Positions 48,770-59,585 of a stretch of 64,000 nucleotides of DNA are shown in pieces. The notes under the pieces were generated by a model. It searched no databases. It worked only from the letters and a program-made list of their open reading frames with translations, and was not told the DNA's origin. Within the stretch, counting starts at the first letter, position 1. Every line of letters begins with the position of its first letter. The DNA lies in assembly GCF_029784155.1 (NCBI RefSeq), contig NC_073691.1, positions 53,116,490 to 53,180,489 of the forward strand, read 5' to 3'. The stretch comes from Uranotaenia lowii (lineage: Eukaryota > Arthropoda > Insecta > Diptera > Culicidae). The translations under genes were made by a program, and so were the position numbers.

Positions 48770-49620
48770 TTCTCTGTAGATTATTTCGTGGCATTCACTT
48801 GAGGCACGCGTATGGTGTGTTCCTTACTGCTGATTAGATGATGCAAAATGCACATTCAAACCACCGAAAACGAAAACGAAACGCGTTTATTATTATTGTG
48901 GCTCCTGCCAGCATGTTTGCTTTCAAGGTACTTCCTTAATTTTCAACACAATGAGTGTGAACATCTTCGTCAGCAGGAGTGAGCGATGGAGGGAGACTTC
49001 TTTGGGAATGAGTGTTCCGTGATGTTTTGCCCAATTTGTCACAATCTCTCCCGTTTCTTCAGCACAAATTGCCGAATGCCGCCCCAAATGGCCGAAGGTA
49101 TACTAACACAAGTTATGGAAGATCGCCAGAAACTGTGCCGGAACAGAGACACATACCAAACACGAGATACTCTTTACAGCCTTATCAAGGAGGTTAAATT
49201 GTAGGTAATTCGATCTGTCAGAATCAGCCATTATAAGTGTTTCGTTGCGTTTTTTTTATCTTAAATCCATAGAACAGCTGAGATCTCAGCTGGCGTTTTC
49301 ATTTTAACACATTGCTAGTTTGTAAGCAAAGATAACGAGCATCACCCCACTTCACTGCGCTCTCCTCACCTACTTACTGCAAAAGTCATAGAACCTAGTA
49401 TTTTAAAGACCATGGTCTATACCTGTTCGTCAGTCATAAACAGTTTTTGGTCAGATCTACGGATTTCTCCTTACATCTACGGATTTTTATCCCTTCTACG
49501 GATGTACGGATTAATGGACGAAATTTGTGTGATTACAGCTATTTCCTACGGATTTCTACGGATTATCAAAAATTGCAAGGAAATTTTACGGATTAACGAA
49601 AATTGTTTATGATGAAAAAA
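48770..49620. repeat. Repeat with several CTACGGATTT motifs
   Basis: CTACGGATTT or a close variant occurs near 48760, 49440, 49475, 49495, 49545 and 49557. This is typical of subterminal repeats of a non-autonomous element. The inner part (48880-49210) is less AT-rich and has short open frames without a recognised domain. Confidence 0.4.
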
Positions 49621-50366
49621 AATCTTCAAGCTCCATTTTGCCAGAATCATATCAATAGAATCAATCATTTTTCGTTGTAATGCGGCTCTTTGGATTTAAA
49701 CTGCGGCTCTTCAGCTTACTGCGCGAATATTATATATTTATTGAAAAAATATTTTATAAAATCGTGCTTAGCCGATATTTGGGTCTTGTGACCTGGCACA
49801 CGAATTGTCAAAGGACCAGAAGAAAATTTAAAAATAACATCCGCTGTAGGAACGAGCGGAAAGGATCAAATTCAAGAGTTTAAGATTTAATCTATCATTT
49901 ACCGTAAATACAAAGAATAACAGAAACTTAAATCAAATCATTTATTTCCAGAAAGTTTGTATACTTCTGAATCAATAGGACACAAAAGTTGACCTTTAGT
50001 TAACAAAAAAATCAATCAAAAATATCAAAATCAGTAGTTTCTAGATAGCCTCTCTTTTGTTATCAAACAACGTAACCCTCTTCAAATTTGATATTTTAAG
50101 ATCTCGCAATCACTTGTTTTTTTCTCTATGAAAAATAATCTGTTGCAATTTTCATAATCATATTAAAATTAATCATCCATTAGAAGAATTGTTTACAACC
50201 ATGACGCGTAAAAACAACCATGGTGGTATAACCACCTCAAACCTATCCTAACTATATGAACTTTGAACAATCATTTTAAAGTATCTTATTAAAGATACCT
50301 GATTTTAACCGGGATTTCCAGGATTTCAAAGAAATAATTGAGAAAAGCCTGGTCGGATGGCCCGTA

Positions 50367-51279
50367 GGGGAGAGGCGGGCTATATGCGCATATTAAGGAA
50401 AACACTCATTTTCTCCCATATTCCAATAGATAGGAGTCTGAAAACTATATACACATGAACGGGAATCTGTTTTATATACGTTAGAGCAATTTTTATGTTA
50501 AAATCTCTTACAGTTTTTGTGAAAATAATTTTATAATAAAAGAACCGATTTCCGAAAATGGCGGGCTAAATGCGCATATTTATGTTTTTAGATATATTTC
50601 ATTAACAGTTGCAATATTTTGATATTATTTAATTGAAAATGGTAGAAACGGATGTTAAGCATACGTCAAAGCTGAAATTTCGGTGAAAATTTTTACATCA
50701 CTAGTTCTTTTGCATGGAACATAGTTAAGTATGCCATATGGCCATATTTCATGGTAATATTTTGTTCATATCGTATTTTTATCGGATCAGTATGAAGTTC
50801 TTATTTTTTCGCTGTATGATCGTTATTTGGGCGTAGATTTAATGTTTAAATGATAAAAAGTAAAAAATTTATAAAACTAGTCTATTTTTCTTGATATAGG
50901 CATTTAACCTGCCTTGATATGGGCATTCAGAACCTTTCTCTTATTCCAATATCTTATCATTTACAACTTTGCCAAAAGCTTCAATTTGTTGAGTTTCCGA
51001 TTTCCAGATGAATAAGAAAGAAAAACTATCAAAGTTTTTGTTCTCAGAATCTGTACGCACGATAATTAAAGTTCAATATATTCTAACAAAACTGACAAAA
51101 ATCTGGTTCGAATTTTTAAATTTTTTCGACTTTATATAACAATTTAATGTTTTCATGCCATGTGTTAAAAGCGTATTGCCCTCAAACTGCACTGATTAGA
51201 TATGATGAATCTCCAGCCATATCGTCAATCGGCTGTATGCGCATATTACCCAACATGCGCATTTAGGAACACTTCCCCC
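50367..51279. mobile_element. TA-flanked MITE with TATGCGCATAT motifs
   Basis: The ends GGGGAGAGGCGGGC and, from the other side, GGGGGAAGTGTTCC contain subterminal ATGCGCAT motifs (four or more copies). TA flanks both sides (50365-50366 and 51280-51281). It has no coding frame. Length is 913 bp. Confidence 0.75.
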
Positions 51280-52547
51280 TATATCGAAAAAAAAGCCCCG
51301 TTTTCCCGGTTGTATTCACAATTTTTACGCCGCTGAAATGCCTTGGTAAAATCATTTTTCGTGTTTATTTTTCAAATTCCCTCTAGCCTTTTTATAGGAA
51401 AAACCTTAATTTTGGCTGGATTATTCCGGATATTACACACGGCTTTGAGTTGGAAATGTCGAAACCCAAAAATTTACAAGACACATTTGCTTGATGTCAT
51501 GAATTTTTGAAATTCTACGAGTTGTCAGGAAAAAAATTTCTGAAGATTAAAATTTTCGGCTACATAAATTTTAGTTCAATTTAACCATATACTTCTGGGT
51601 TTTAGAAACGATTAGCTGAATCTGGTGAATTTCATAAAAAAATATTGATAATTTAAAGAAAATTCATAAACCTTATCTTTATGATTTTATTAACTATTCT
51701 ATGCCGAAGAAATTATAAATATTCAGCTTTTGTTGATATTTAAGAATCTTTCATTTTAACATTATGCTAACTATTCATTTAATCTTGATATGGATTTTAA
51801 ATTATCATGACTCAATATTTGCCATCGTATGAAAAATGATAAAAAAAACGAACCATGTTAGAAGAGTTGACGATCCAGAAAATAATCCATATTCAAAATG
51901 GTTTTCAGAAACAGAAAAAAAGAAAAAAAAACTAATAGTTGTAAAGCTATTTTCGTAAAGCCAATGTTAATTGATCATTCATATTTTATTAAATTCATAA
52001 CAAAAAGAATGAATATTGAATGCTGTTCTTTAAAACTCTGAAATTTTGAAAATTTTAAGTTTTTGCTCTTTCGACTCAAAAGTTTGCCGACCACTAGTCT
52101 AGTGTGTAAGAACCTCACCATCAATCAGGGGTGCCAGGTGGTTTCGTCAAAAATCAGGACAACGCTTAACAAAAAATCTGGATTTTTCAGGACACCTCTT
52201 GATTCATGGAAATAATGAGCAGCTCTGCTTATATTGCATGAATAAAGGCAAAGTAAAATTGCTGCGAACGCCTTGATTTATGCAAAATGAGTAAGCAGCT
52301 TCTTGGTTGGTCTGCAGTTTATATCGAAAAACACCTTTTAAGTGTCATCTGAATTGAAGATTTTCATCTGTTAAATAAGTGTAACTGGGGGTGAGATGTT
52401 TTTATGAAAATCAGGAAATTTGGACATTTAAGAGACCAATTTTCAATATTTAGGACAACTCGAAAGGTTTTGAAAAATCAAGACGGTCTCTCGAAAATCA
52501 GGAAAATTCTGAAAAATCCTCTGCCGTCAATCGAGTTCCGAGAAGAG

Positions 52548-54000
52548 ATGCCAACTGTTTTTCAAAAATGTCTGGAAGGTTTAAAAAGAAAGTCAAGGAT
52601 GGCGAACTTTATAGGTGATGACTTTTTTTTTTGCTCATTACTTAATTATATAATCAAACATTATATACACTTTCAATACCTGAGTAGTATCGACAGAAAT
52701 ACGATCTATGCTTAATTTACTGTTTAACATCCAGCTGTATTCCCCACTTTTCAATAAATATATTTCGAATCATTTCATTTTTCATTTTTTGAATTTTCAG
52801 ATTGTTTTGTAGAAAATTCATGTTTAAACTCAAAAGTCCGAAAATGTTTGGAAGATGTATGTATGTATGTATGTATAATCCATCCAACGACCCCCTGAGC
52901 TGGCAGGTATGTTATGCAAAAGAGCCAATATTAATCCGTTTGATTAAAATTGATCAATCGCGGGTGCTGGTGGTGTTAGCTCTATTGAAATTCCAGTAAC
53001 CCATTTCAGAATGGCAGCTGCACATCCTGAGGCTACTTTCATTGCCAATAAGCCCCGCCCAATCATAGCCGCATGACCAAATGGGGCATGTAATTATGAT
53101 TAGCCTTTCCATCTTTTATTGTTTGTTGACATATCCAGGAACTTCATAAATATAATTGCCAAATTATATGAACTTAGCCCCCTAATACGTCCAATAAAAG
53201 ATGATTGGATGATTAGTTTATGATTTCAATTATACATTAATCGGGCAAATTAGGTCATTCAAAAATCAAGGAAAAAGCAATCAGTTTTTTTAGTCAGCAG
53301 CAGAAACAAAAAAGGGAACAAGTAAAATGGAAACTTCTCACCGCGTTGTCAGCTGTCTCCACGCCTCGTCGTTTTATGCTGCCGTGCAACGCTTGCTTCG
53401 TTCCAGTCAATTTTCCGTTCAATTTCCCGTAGGCCGCGCTCCCGATGAACAGGTTATAACATGTCAGCGTGCTGATTTCAGTAATGCTGACTTTGCCGGC
53501 CCATACTTCTTTTGCACTTTTAATTTTTCACTAGGCACATTTCACATTTACCATATTTTATTCCAAGCCAATTTTTCAGGGAATTTTCCTGATCTAAACA
53601 ATCGCACTGAAATGAAGAGCACCAACCAAGGTTTGCCTCGCTTTCGCTGTGAAATGGTTCCCCGACGGAATTACACTAAAGCACAAATTAAAAACCATGA
53701 TAGCACCATAAAAATCCTTCTTCAGCTGTTAATTTTGATCATATCGTGTTCTGACCGTTTTCAATTGTATTTCGGTCATATTTTACAAAACCTTTTCTTG
53801 TATTTATCACCAGAAAAATTAAAAATTAAAAAATTTTCGCGAGCGAAGAAAAAACGCGTGCGTTCGCCACGGCTCAACGCCTACTTCCTTCTCAGTCCGA
53901 AAATGTTTGGAAGATATATCAAAAGTCTGGAAGTCTTGAAATCTATAAAAAAAATTCTGACAAAAGTCCAAAAAGACCCAGACAAAATCTGGATTTACTG
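52548..54000. mobile_element. hAT MITE of the GTCTGGAAG family (copy c), split by an insert
   Basis: The left part (AAGAGATGCCAACTG.., 52548-52856) and right part (53894-54000) align with copies at 36097 and 39917. A 1037-bp insert separates them. The open frame of 224 codons at 53327-54001 spans insert and MITE and is therefore unlikely to be a gene. Confidence 0.65.
52857..53893 (-). mobile_element. Retroposed insert with 22-bp target duplication and (CATA)n tail
   Basis: A 22-bp direct repeat (52835-52856 and 53894-53915, beginning AGTCCGAAAATG) flanks the insert. On the minus strand the insert ends in five CATA-like units (52857-52876), as expected for the 3' tail of a retroposed sequence. 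Its content is unique, moderately AT-rich DNA. No reverse transcriptase or processed gene is recognised. Confidence 0.6.
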
Positions 54001-54880
54001 ACCATTTCACAATTGAGGTCATTCTGGTCGGAGCCTTTTTCGTTCTTCTTCAATTATACATCAGGACCTTATTGGAGCAAATGCTTGAACATTGAATTGA
54101 GCGGTGAAGCAAAAGGAAAGGCATTTCTTGATAGAAACGTAATTACAACGTATTAAAATACCATCAATTTTAGAACTTTTAATTGGTAATATTAGTTTGA
54201 AAGAATCTGAAACCCAGCTGAAGCCCATGACGTAGAGAAGAGCTTTCAATTCTTCTAACGGTCATGAGTTCGAATTCCAGTAACGGCATACATAGTAAAC
54301 TTTCTGTGGGTTAGTGGTCTTCGCATTTGAAAGATGCTAGCCATTATATACTCGAAAGATGAACGACTTAGTGTTAAGTAAAAGGAATCTTTTTAAGGAA
54401 AAAATCTAGTTTCATTAAGATGCTGTATGTGTTTGTGCTCGTTTAAAAAAAACCTTAAGAAGATTTTTTGAAAATTTGAACATGTTTATTTTTCTCGTCA
54501 TTTTCCTCCGACGCTTATTTTTTCCGTCTGGTTGATCAAAAATGCTAAACATGCAGTCAAAAGAAACATTTGGGATCAAATAATTCCCACTACTTATGAC
54601 TCAACCGATTTGATTTTTAGTATTGGATACGCTTGTTTTTCTTATGGGGCTGAAGGAACTATCTAAATTACCACAAAAAATAAAATATTAAGGAACCAAT
54701 TTTAATGCATTACAGAATTCACTGGGTATGAAAACCTAATGCTGAATCGATCAAAGAAAATAAACTTTTTGGATTCGTTTTGGCAAGACAGAATTCTAGC
54801 TAGTTAAACGCCTCTCAACCAATTCGCATTTGACAAACTACCGAAGCATGCACAGAGCCCACCCAGCCCATAAAACTCAC

Positions 54881-55039
54881 CTGCTCACTCGGCGGCTTCA
54901 GTGGCTTCTTGCGGATCCCCCGCCTAGCTCGCGCCTTGGCCGCATAGTAGATCCGGATGTAGACGAACACCATGATGCAGCTGGGGATGTAGAATGACCC
55001 CAGGGCCGAATACAGCACGTAGCCAATGTCCTGACTCAG
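54881..55039 (-). CDS. Octalpha2R: Octopamine receptor, alpha2-adrenergic-like: TM5 exon
   Basis: Internal exon of 53 codons, phase 0 at both ends. The acceptor is CTTTGCAG before CTGAGTCAG. The donor is GCTGAGCAG-type context ending CAG before GTGAGTTTT. It encodes TM5 with YSALGSFYIPS at residues 10-20. P19 is P5.50, so S11 and S15 are S5.42 and S5.46, the serines that contact the phenol or catechol ring in aminergic receptors. The following VFVYIRIYYAAKARARR is the cytoplasmic end of TM5 and closely follows the alpha2 pattern. The basic tail KKPLKPP opens loop 3, which continues in the exon at 38610-39677 after a 15,203-bp intron. TM1-TM4 are not found in 55040-64000 on either strand, so upstream exons lie outside the window. 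Confidence 0.85.
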
Positions 55040-55608
55040 CTGCAAAGAAAAGAATGGGGAGAAAAAAGACACAATCAGTAAGAAGTCTCAAACCAGGTTA
55101 GTGGAAAGTCAGTCGGTTCGTTGAGAAAACAAAGTGTTGAAATCATGTTTTCCTTGAGACGGTTTTCTTTGGTTGGGTTGAAAAATCGGTGAGTGTTTTA
55201 AATTGCAGTTGAGTGCTATCGAGGGAATTTTTCGGGGCTGCTTCATTTGGAATAATTTAAAAACTACGGCACGTAGTTTTAAAAGCCTTTTCAAACTTTT
55301 CTCTATAATTGGTCTTGTCAGTTGCTCAGGTGACAAATATTTAAATTTATTTTTTTTATAGCTTTCATGAAACTAATGAAATTTAAAAAGTTTATGACGG
55401 AAACTTTCATTAAAATAAACGTTGGCTTTTTTTTATGCATTCAACAGTGGCTCCTGAGAATCACTCATGCGAAGCAAATGCAATTTCCGGAATCAAACTA
55501 CCGTTCAGGTTAGAATGCCATCAGAAAAAAAGTAACGAGAGCACCCTTCAGCAGTAAAAAACTTAACAAGTTTGGCCCAGGGTGTTTTTGCTAGCTAGTC
55601 AATTGCCA

Positions 55609-56400
55609 ACTCTCTGGAGCCACGATTCGAAAGAAATAAAATAATGTGGAAGCAACTAAAAAGAAGAAAAAATACGAAAACAGAAAACACAAGTGGCACT
55701 CAAAACGTTTTGCGCCATCCTTCTCTAATTGTCTTAATTTGATAGAATTAATTTTCATTTGCTCCGGTGTAATTTATTTGCCATTCGCCATCATAAACTA
55801 TGGCTCTTTCTGTCTTTCTTTCTCTCCGGGCATCAACACGGTTGGTTGCCTGGAAAATTCTTCAACTTCTGGACTTCCGCTCGTAACTTTCCGACATCCT
55901 TCACAAGAAGTGGAGAGTAAGCGTGGGGCAACACTGATTTTGTGCCCCCTAGAGCATGGTCGCTTGATTCCGGAAGATTTTTCTCACCAATTCGGAGACT
56001 TTGTGACCCATTGGATGGAAAAAGGGGGACTTTGCCTGCTCCTAGATTCTCGAAAGTCGGAATGGCACTTCATAAAAACAACCAGAACCTCCCAAAACGC
56101 TGACTGCTGCTGGCCGGGGCAAAGTGAAATTTAATTTAATTAATGGTGTGTTGCAAAATTTCTCAACTTTCAGTAGATTTTCGACGGAATCAAAAGAAGG
56201 GAATGTCCCGGATTCGAGACTTCGGCCGATGCCGGTGATCCGGAATCCGGTGGGTCCACCACCAGCCACATTTCTCACTAGGAACTTTGCTCGAAAAAGA
56301 GGGTGCCCCGGAGCAAACTTCGGTGATTTATGTAGTTTCTAATTTCTGCTGGTGCCGAAGAAGAATTAGTAATCTGAGGCACGGATTGGATGGTGTGACT
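55609..56400. other. Non-repetitive island in upstream intron
   Basis: Composition is higher in G+C than the flanks. A 162-codon plus frame (55646-56134) and minus frames overlap, but no domain is recognised. It begins with the third copy of a 15-bp motif (55609-55623). It could hold conserved intronic regulatory DNA. Confidence 0.3.
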
Positions 56401-56639
56401 TTGGATTTGGATTCCGGGAAATGGAAAAGTTTTAATAGTCTTGTAAACTTTTAGCTTCCTTTCGAATATTTTTCTTATAGGAATTAAATGGACAGAAGGG
56501 ATGTTGAATATGAGCAACTTATTATTGAGAAAATTAATGAGTTTTCATTTGAGAAAGGACCATAAAAAGGAGTATTTTTTATAGAAAAGTGTATGTGACC
56601 TCAATTTTTTTTTTTTGATAAATTCATAAGTAGCAAAAC

Positions 56640-58980
56640 GAGATAATTGATTTCTGACATTCAGAAGGTTTGTAGAAGTGTTTCAGAAGACATTCAGTGG
56701 GCACTTGAAAGACGTCTTTTATGATACCTAAAGACTCTAGAAGACTCTAAGAATACTTTAAGAAGATTTTGAGAAGACTATGAAAATTTTTGAAAGACTC
56801 TTAGAAGACTCTTAGGAGTGTCTTAGAAGACACTAAAAAGGTATTCAAAGGGCTCTTGAAAGATCCATTGAAGAGTTTTAAAAGACTCCTTGAAGACTTT
56901 CATATCGCTTAGAAGACTCCTGAAAGACTCTAAGACAACTTTTAGGAAACTCTTACGAGACCCTGAGAAACGTCTCAGAGGGTTCTGAAAAGATTCTTAG
57001 AAGATTCTTAAAAGATTATACGGAGACTCTTAGAAGACTCCAAGGAGCTTTATAGAAACCTTCTAAAATACTAATAGAAAACTCTTAGAAAACTCTTGGA
57101 AGACTCTCAAATAGAAGACTTTTAAAGACGCTAAGAAGATCTTAATGATATCTTTTGAAGACTTATAGAAGACCCTTAGTAGATGTTTAGAAGACTCCTG
57201 TAAGACTCTTAGAAGACTTTCAGAAGCTCTTTAGAAGACTCTTAAAAACTCTTAGAAGATTCTCCGAGGTGGAGAGGCCCTTGACACAGAAAGACTCTTA
57301 AAAAACTCTTAGAAGACTCTGAGAAGAGTCTTAGAAGACACTTTACAGGTTTTTAGAGGCCTTTGAAAAACTCTTTGAAGAGTTTTAAAATACTGTAAGA
57401 TATCGCTAAGAAGACTTCCGGAAGACTCTATGACAACTTACAAAACTCTGAACAGCGTTTCAGAGGGTTCTGAAAAGATTCTTGGAAGACTATTAAAATA
57501 TTATACGAAGACTCTCAGAAGGCTCCAAGGAGATTTTGAGAGGCCTTCTGGAAGGCTTATAGAAGATTCTTAGAAAACTCTTGAAAGATTCTTTGAAGAC
57601 ATTTAGAGACTCTAGGAAGATTTTTATTAGATCCTTTGAAAACTTTTATAATACTCTCGAATTATTCCTTGAATACTTTTAGAAGATCCTTAGTAGACGT
57701 TTAGAAGACTTCTGAAAGACTCTTAGATGACTTTTAGGAGTATTCTAGAAGTCTCTAGAAGACTCTTAAAAGATTATACGATTATAGAATATACGATGAC
57801 TCATTGAAGACTCCAAGGAGATTTTGAGAAGCCTTCTAGAAGACTTATAGAAGATTCTTAGAAAATTCTTGAAAGACTCTTATAAGACTTTTAGAGACAC
57901 TAAGAAGATCCTTTGAAAACTTTTAGAAGACTTTTAAAAATTCTTTGAAGACTTTTAGAAGAGCTTTAGAAGACGTTAAGAACACTCCTGAAAGACTCTT
58001 AGAAGACTTTCAGAAGCCTTTTTGAAGTCTCTAGAAGACTCTTCAAGACTAAAAGAAGACTCTCCTAGGGCTCTTGAAAGACTTTTAACAGACTATTTAA
58101 ATAAGGAGTTAAAAGAGAACTCTTAAACGCACGCCAACCATATAGCTTTTAAGGATTGTCCAGTGGTCTACTTGCGATGATAGATCCACCAAGTGAGATG
58201 AATGTTAAATAAAGTTGTAGGAAAAGGCTTTCTCACTGTCGGGGAATACCTTCGGAGAGGCTGCCCCAAGGGACTCCTAGAAGACTCTGAGAAGAGTCTT
58301 AGAAGACACTAAAAAGGTTTTTAGAGGGCACTTGAAAGAAGACAATTTGAAGAGTTTTAGATATCGCTTAGAAGACTTCTGGAAGACTCTAAGACAACTT
58401 ACAAAACTCTGAGAAGCGTCTCAGAGGGTTATGGAAAGGTGCTTAGAAGACCCTTAAAATATTATACGAAGACTATCAGAAGGCTCCTTGGAGTTTTTGA
58501 GAAACCTTCTAGAAGACGTTTAGAAAATTCTTAGACAACTCTTAGACAACTCTTAGACAACTATAAGAAGACTTTTAGAGACTCTAAGACGATTCTTATG
58601 AGATCCTTCGGAGACTTTTAAAAGACTCTCGAATGATTCCTTTAAGACTTCTAGAAGATCCTTAGAAGGCGTTTAGAAAAATCCTGAAAGACTCTTACAA
58701 GACTCTCCGAGGGCTCTTGAACAACGTTTAAAGACTTCATATGGAGTTGGAAGAGAATTCTTAAACGCACGCTATCCATATAATTTTTATGGATAGTCCA
58801 GTGGTCAATGAATGTCAAATAGGATAGTAGGAAAAGTAGAAGACTTTTAGAGACTCCAATAAGATTCTAATAAGATCCTTTGGAGACTTTTATAAGACTC
58901 TCGAATGATTCCTTGAAGACTTCTAGAAGATCCTTAGAAGACGTTTAGAGGACTCCTGAAAGTCTCTTAGATGGCTTAGT
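56640..58980. repeat. Degenerate GAAGACTCTTA satellite
   Basis: About 2.3 kb is built from a diverged unit of 11-12 bp (AGAAGACTCTT). Longer repeats are superimposed: AAATATTATACGAAGACT near 57510 and 58457, and a block with ATATA..GTCCAGTGGTC near 58140 and 58780. No frame is open over any distance. The divergence suggests an old array. Confidence 0.85.
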
Positions 58981-59019
58981 AGGCTAAGGTTTCCAGAACT
59001 TTTTTCAGCGCATATTCGC

Positions 59020-59585
59020 GTTGGACAAACCGGGAAAAATAAGGGGACCTGATTTCAAAATTGACGACCAGAATTCCGGGCAGTATCCCGAAAAATTTAG
59101 TCAATACCCAGGAATTACTCAACAAAAATCATCGTCACTTTTCCCCGCATTAAATAATCTATTATTGCGTTCTCAGCATGAGTTAAATTTTGCTCGCGTA
59201 TAACTTTTTAATGCCTTTTGCTGCCAGACATGCTGAGAACAGTACCGTCCATTACCAGGAGGCTCAATTGAGCCTTTTGGTGTGGGGGAGTGTGGTGGGC
59301 CGCTACAAAATTTCCTTAAAAAAAAAAAATTTAAAAAATCGTAGTTTTTGCTTCCAAAAGCCGTTCATGTTTATTTTTCAAAACTTGCTCAAAAAAATTT
59401 CTTTTGGATGCGTAAATAAAAAGTGTTTTATTACACAACTTGTTTTTTTTTGTTTGATTTGCCAAATAAAATGAATCAATCCGGAATAAATCCGGGCATT
59501 TTTCAATATAATCAACAAACAACAAGGACAAATTTTTAATTGAATATGTGGATGAACCCTGATAAAACCAGACAATCTGTTAAAC
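59020..59585. mobile_element. Diverged copy of the AAGGTTGCC MITE family
   Basis: TTGACGACCAGAATTCCGGG and ACTCAACAAAAATCA match the copy at 23640-23997. The right part GATTTGCCAAATAAA plus ACCAGACAATCTG matches its right end. The extra 170 bp near 59130-59300 looks like an insertion. Confidence 0.55.

Larger units (their letters stand above)
39678..54880 (-). other. 15.2 kb receptor intron between TM5 and loop-3 exons
   Basis: The intron is GTGAGTTTT at its 5' end (high coordinates) and a CT-rich tract with TTTTCAACAG at its 3' end. Almost all of it is transposon-derived: a hAT MITE, a mariner-like relic, 13-bp satellites, an R1/LOA relic with a nested hAT element, a TA-flanked MITE and a retroposed insert. 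A CT/GA dinucleotide run at about 39690-39704 directly precedes the acceptor and forms its polypyrimidine tract. Confidence 0.8.

Noticed and set aside
53327..54001. 224-codon plus-strand frame starting METSHRVV
   Set aside because: It crosses the junction between the retroposed insert and a hAT MITE, and shows no domain.
55646..56134. 162-codon plus-strand frame
   Set aside because: No recognisable domain, opens with a Lys run, and opposite-strand frames overlap it. Left as an unassigned island.
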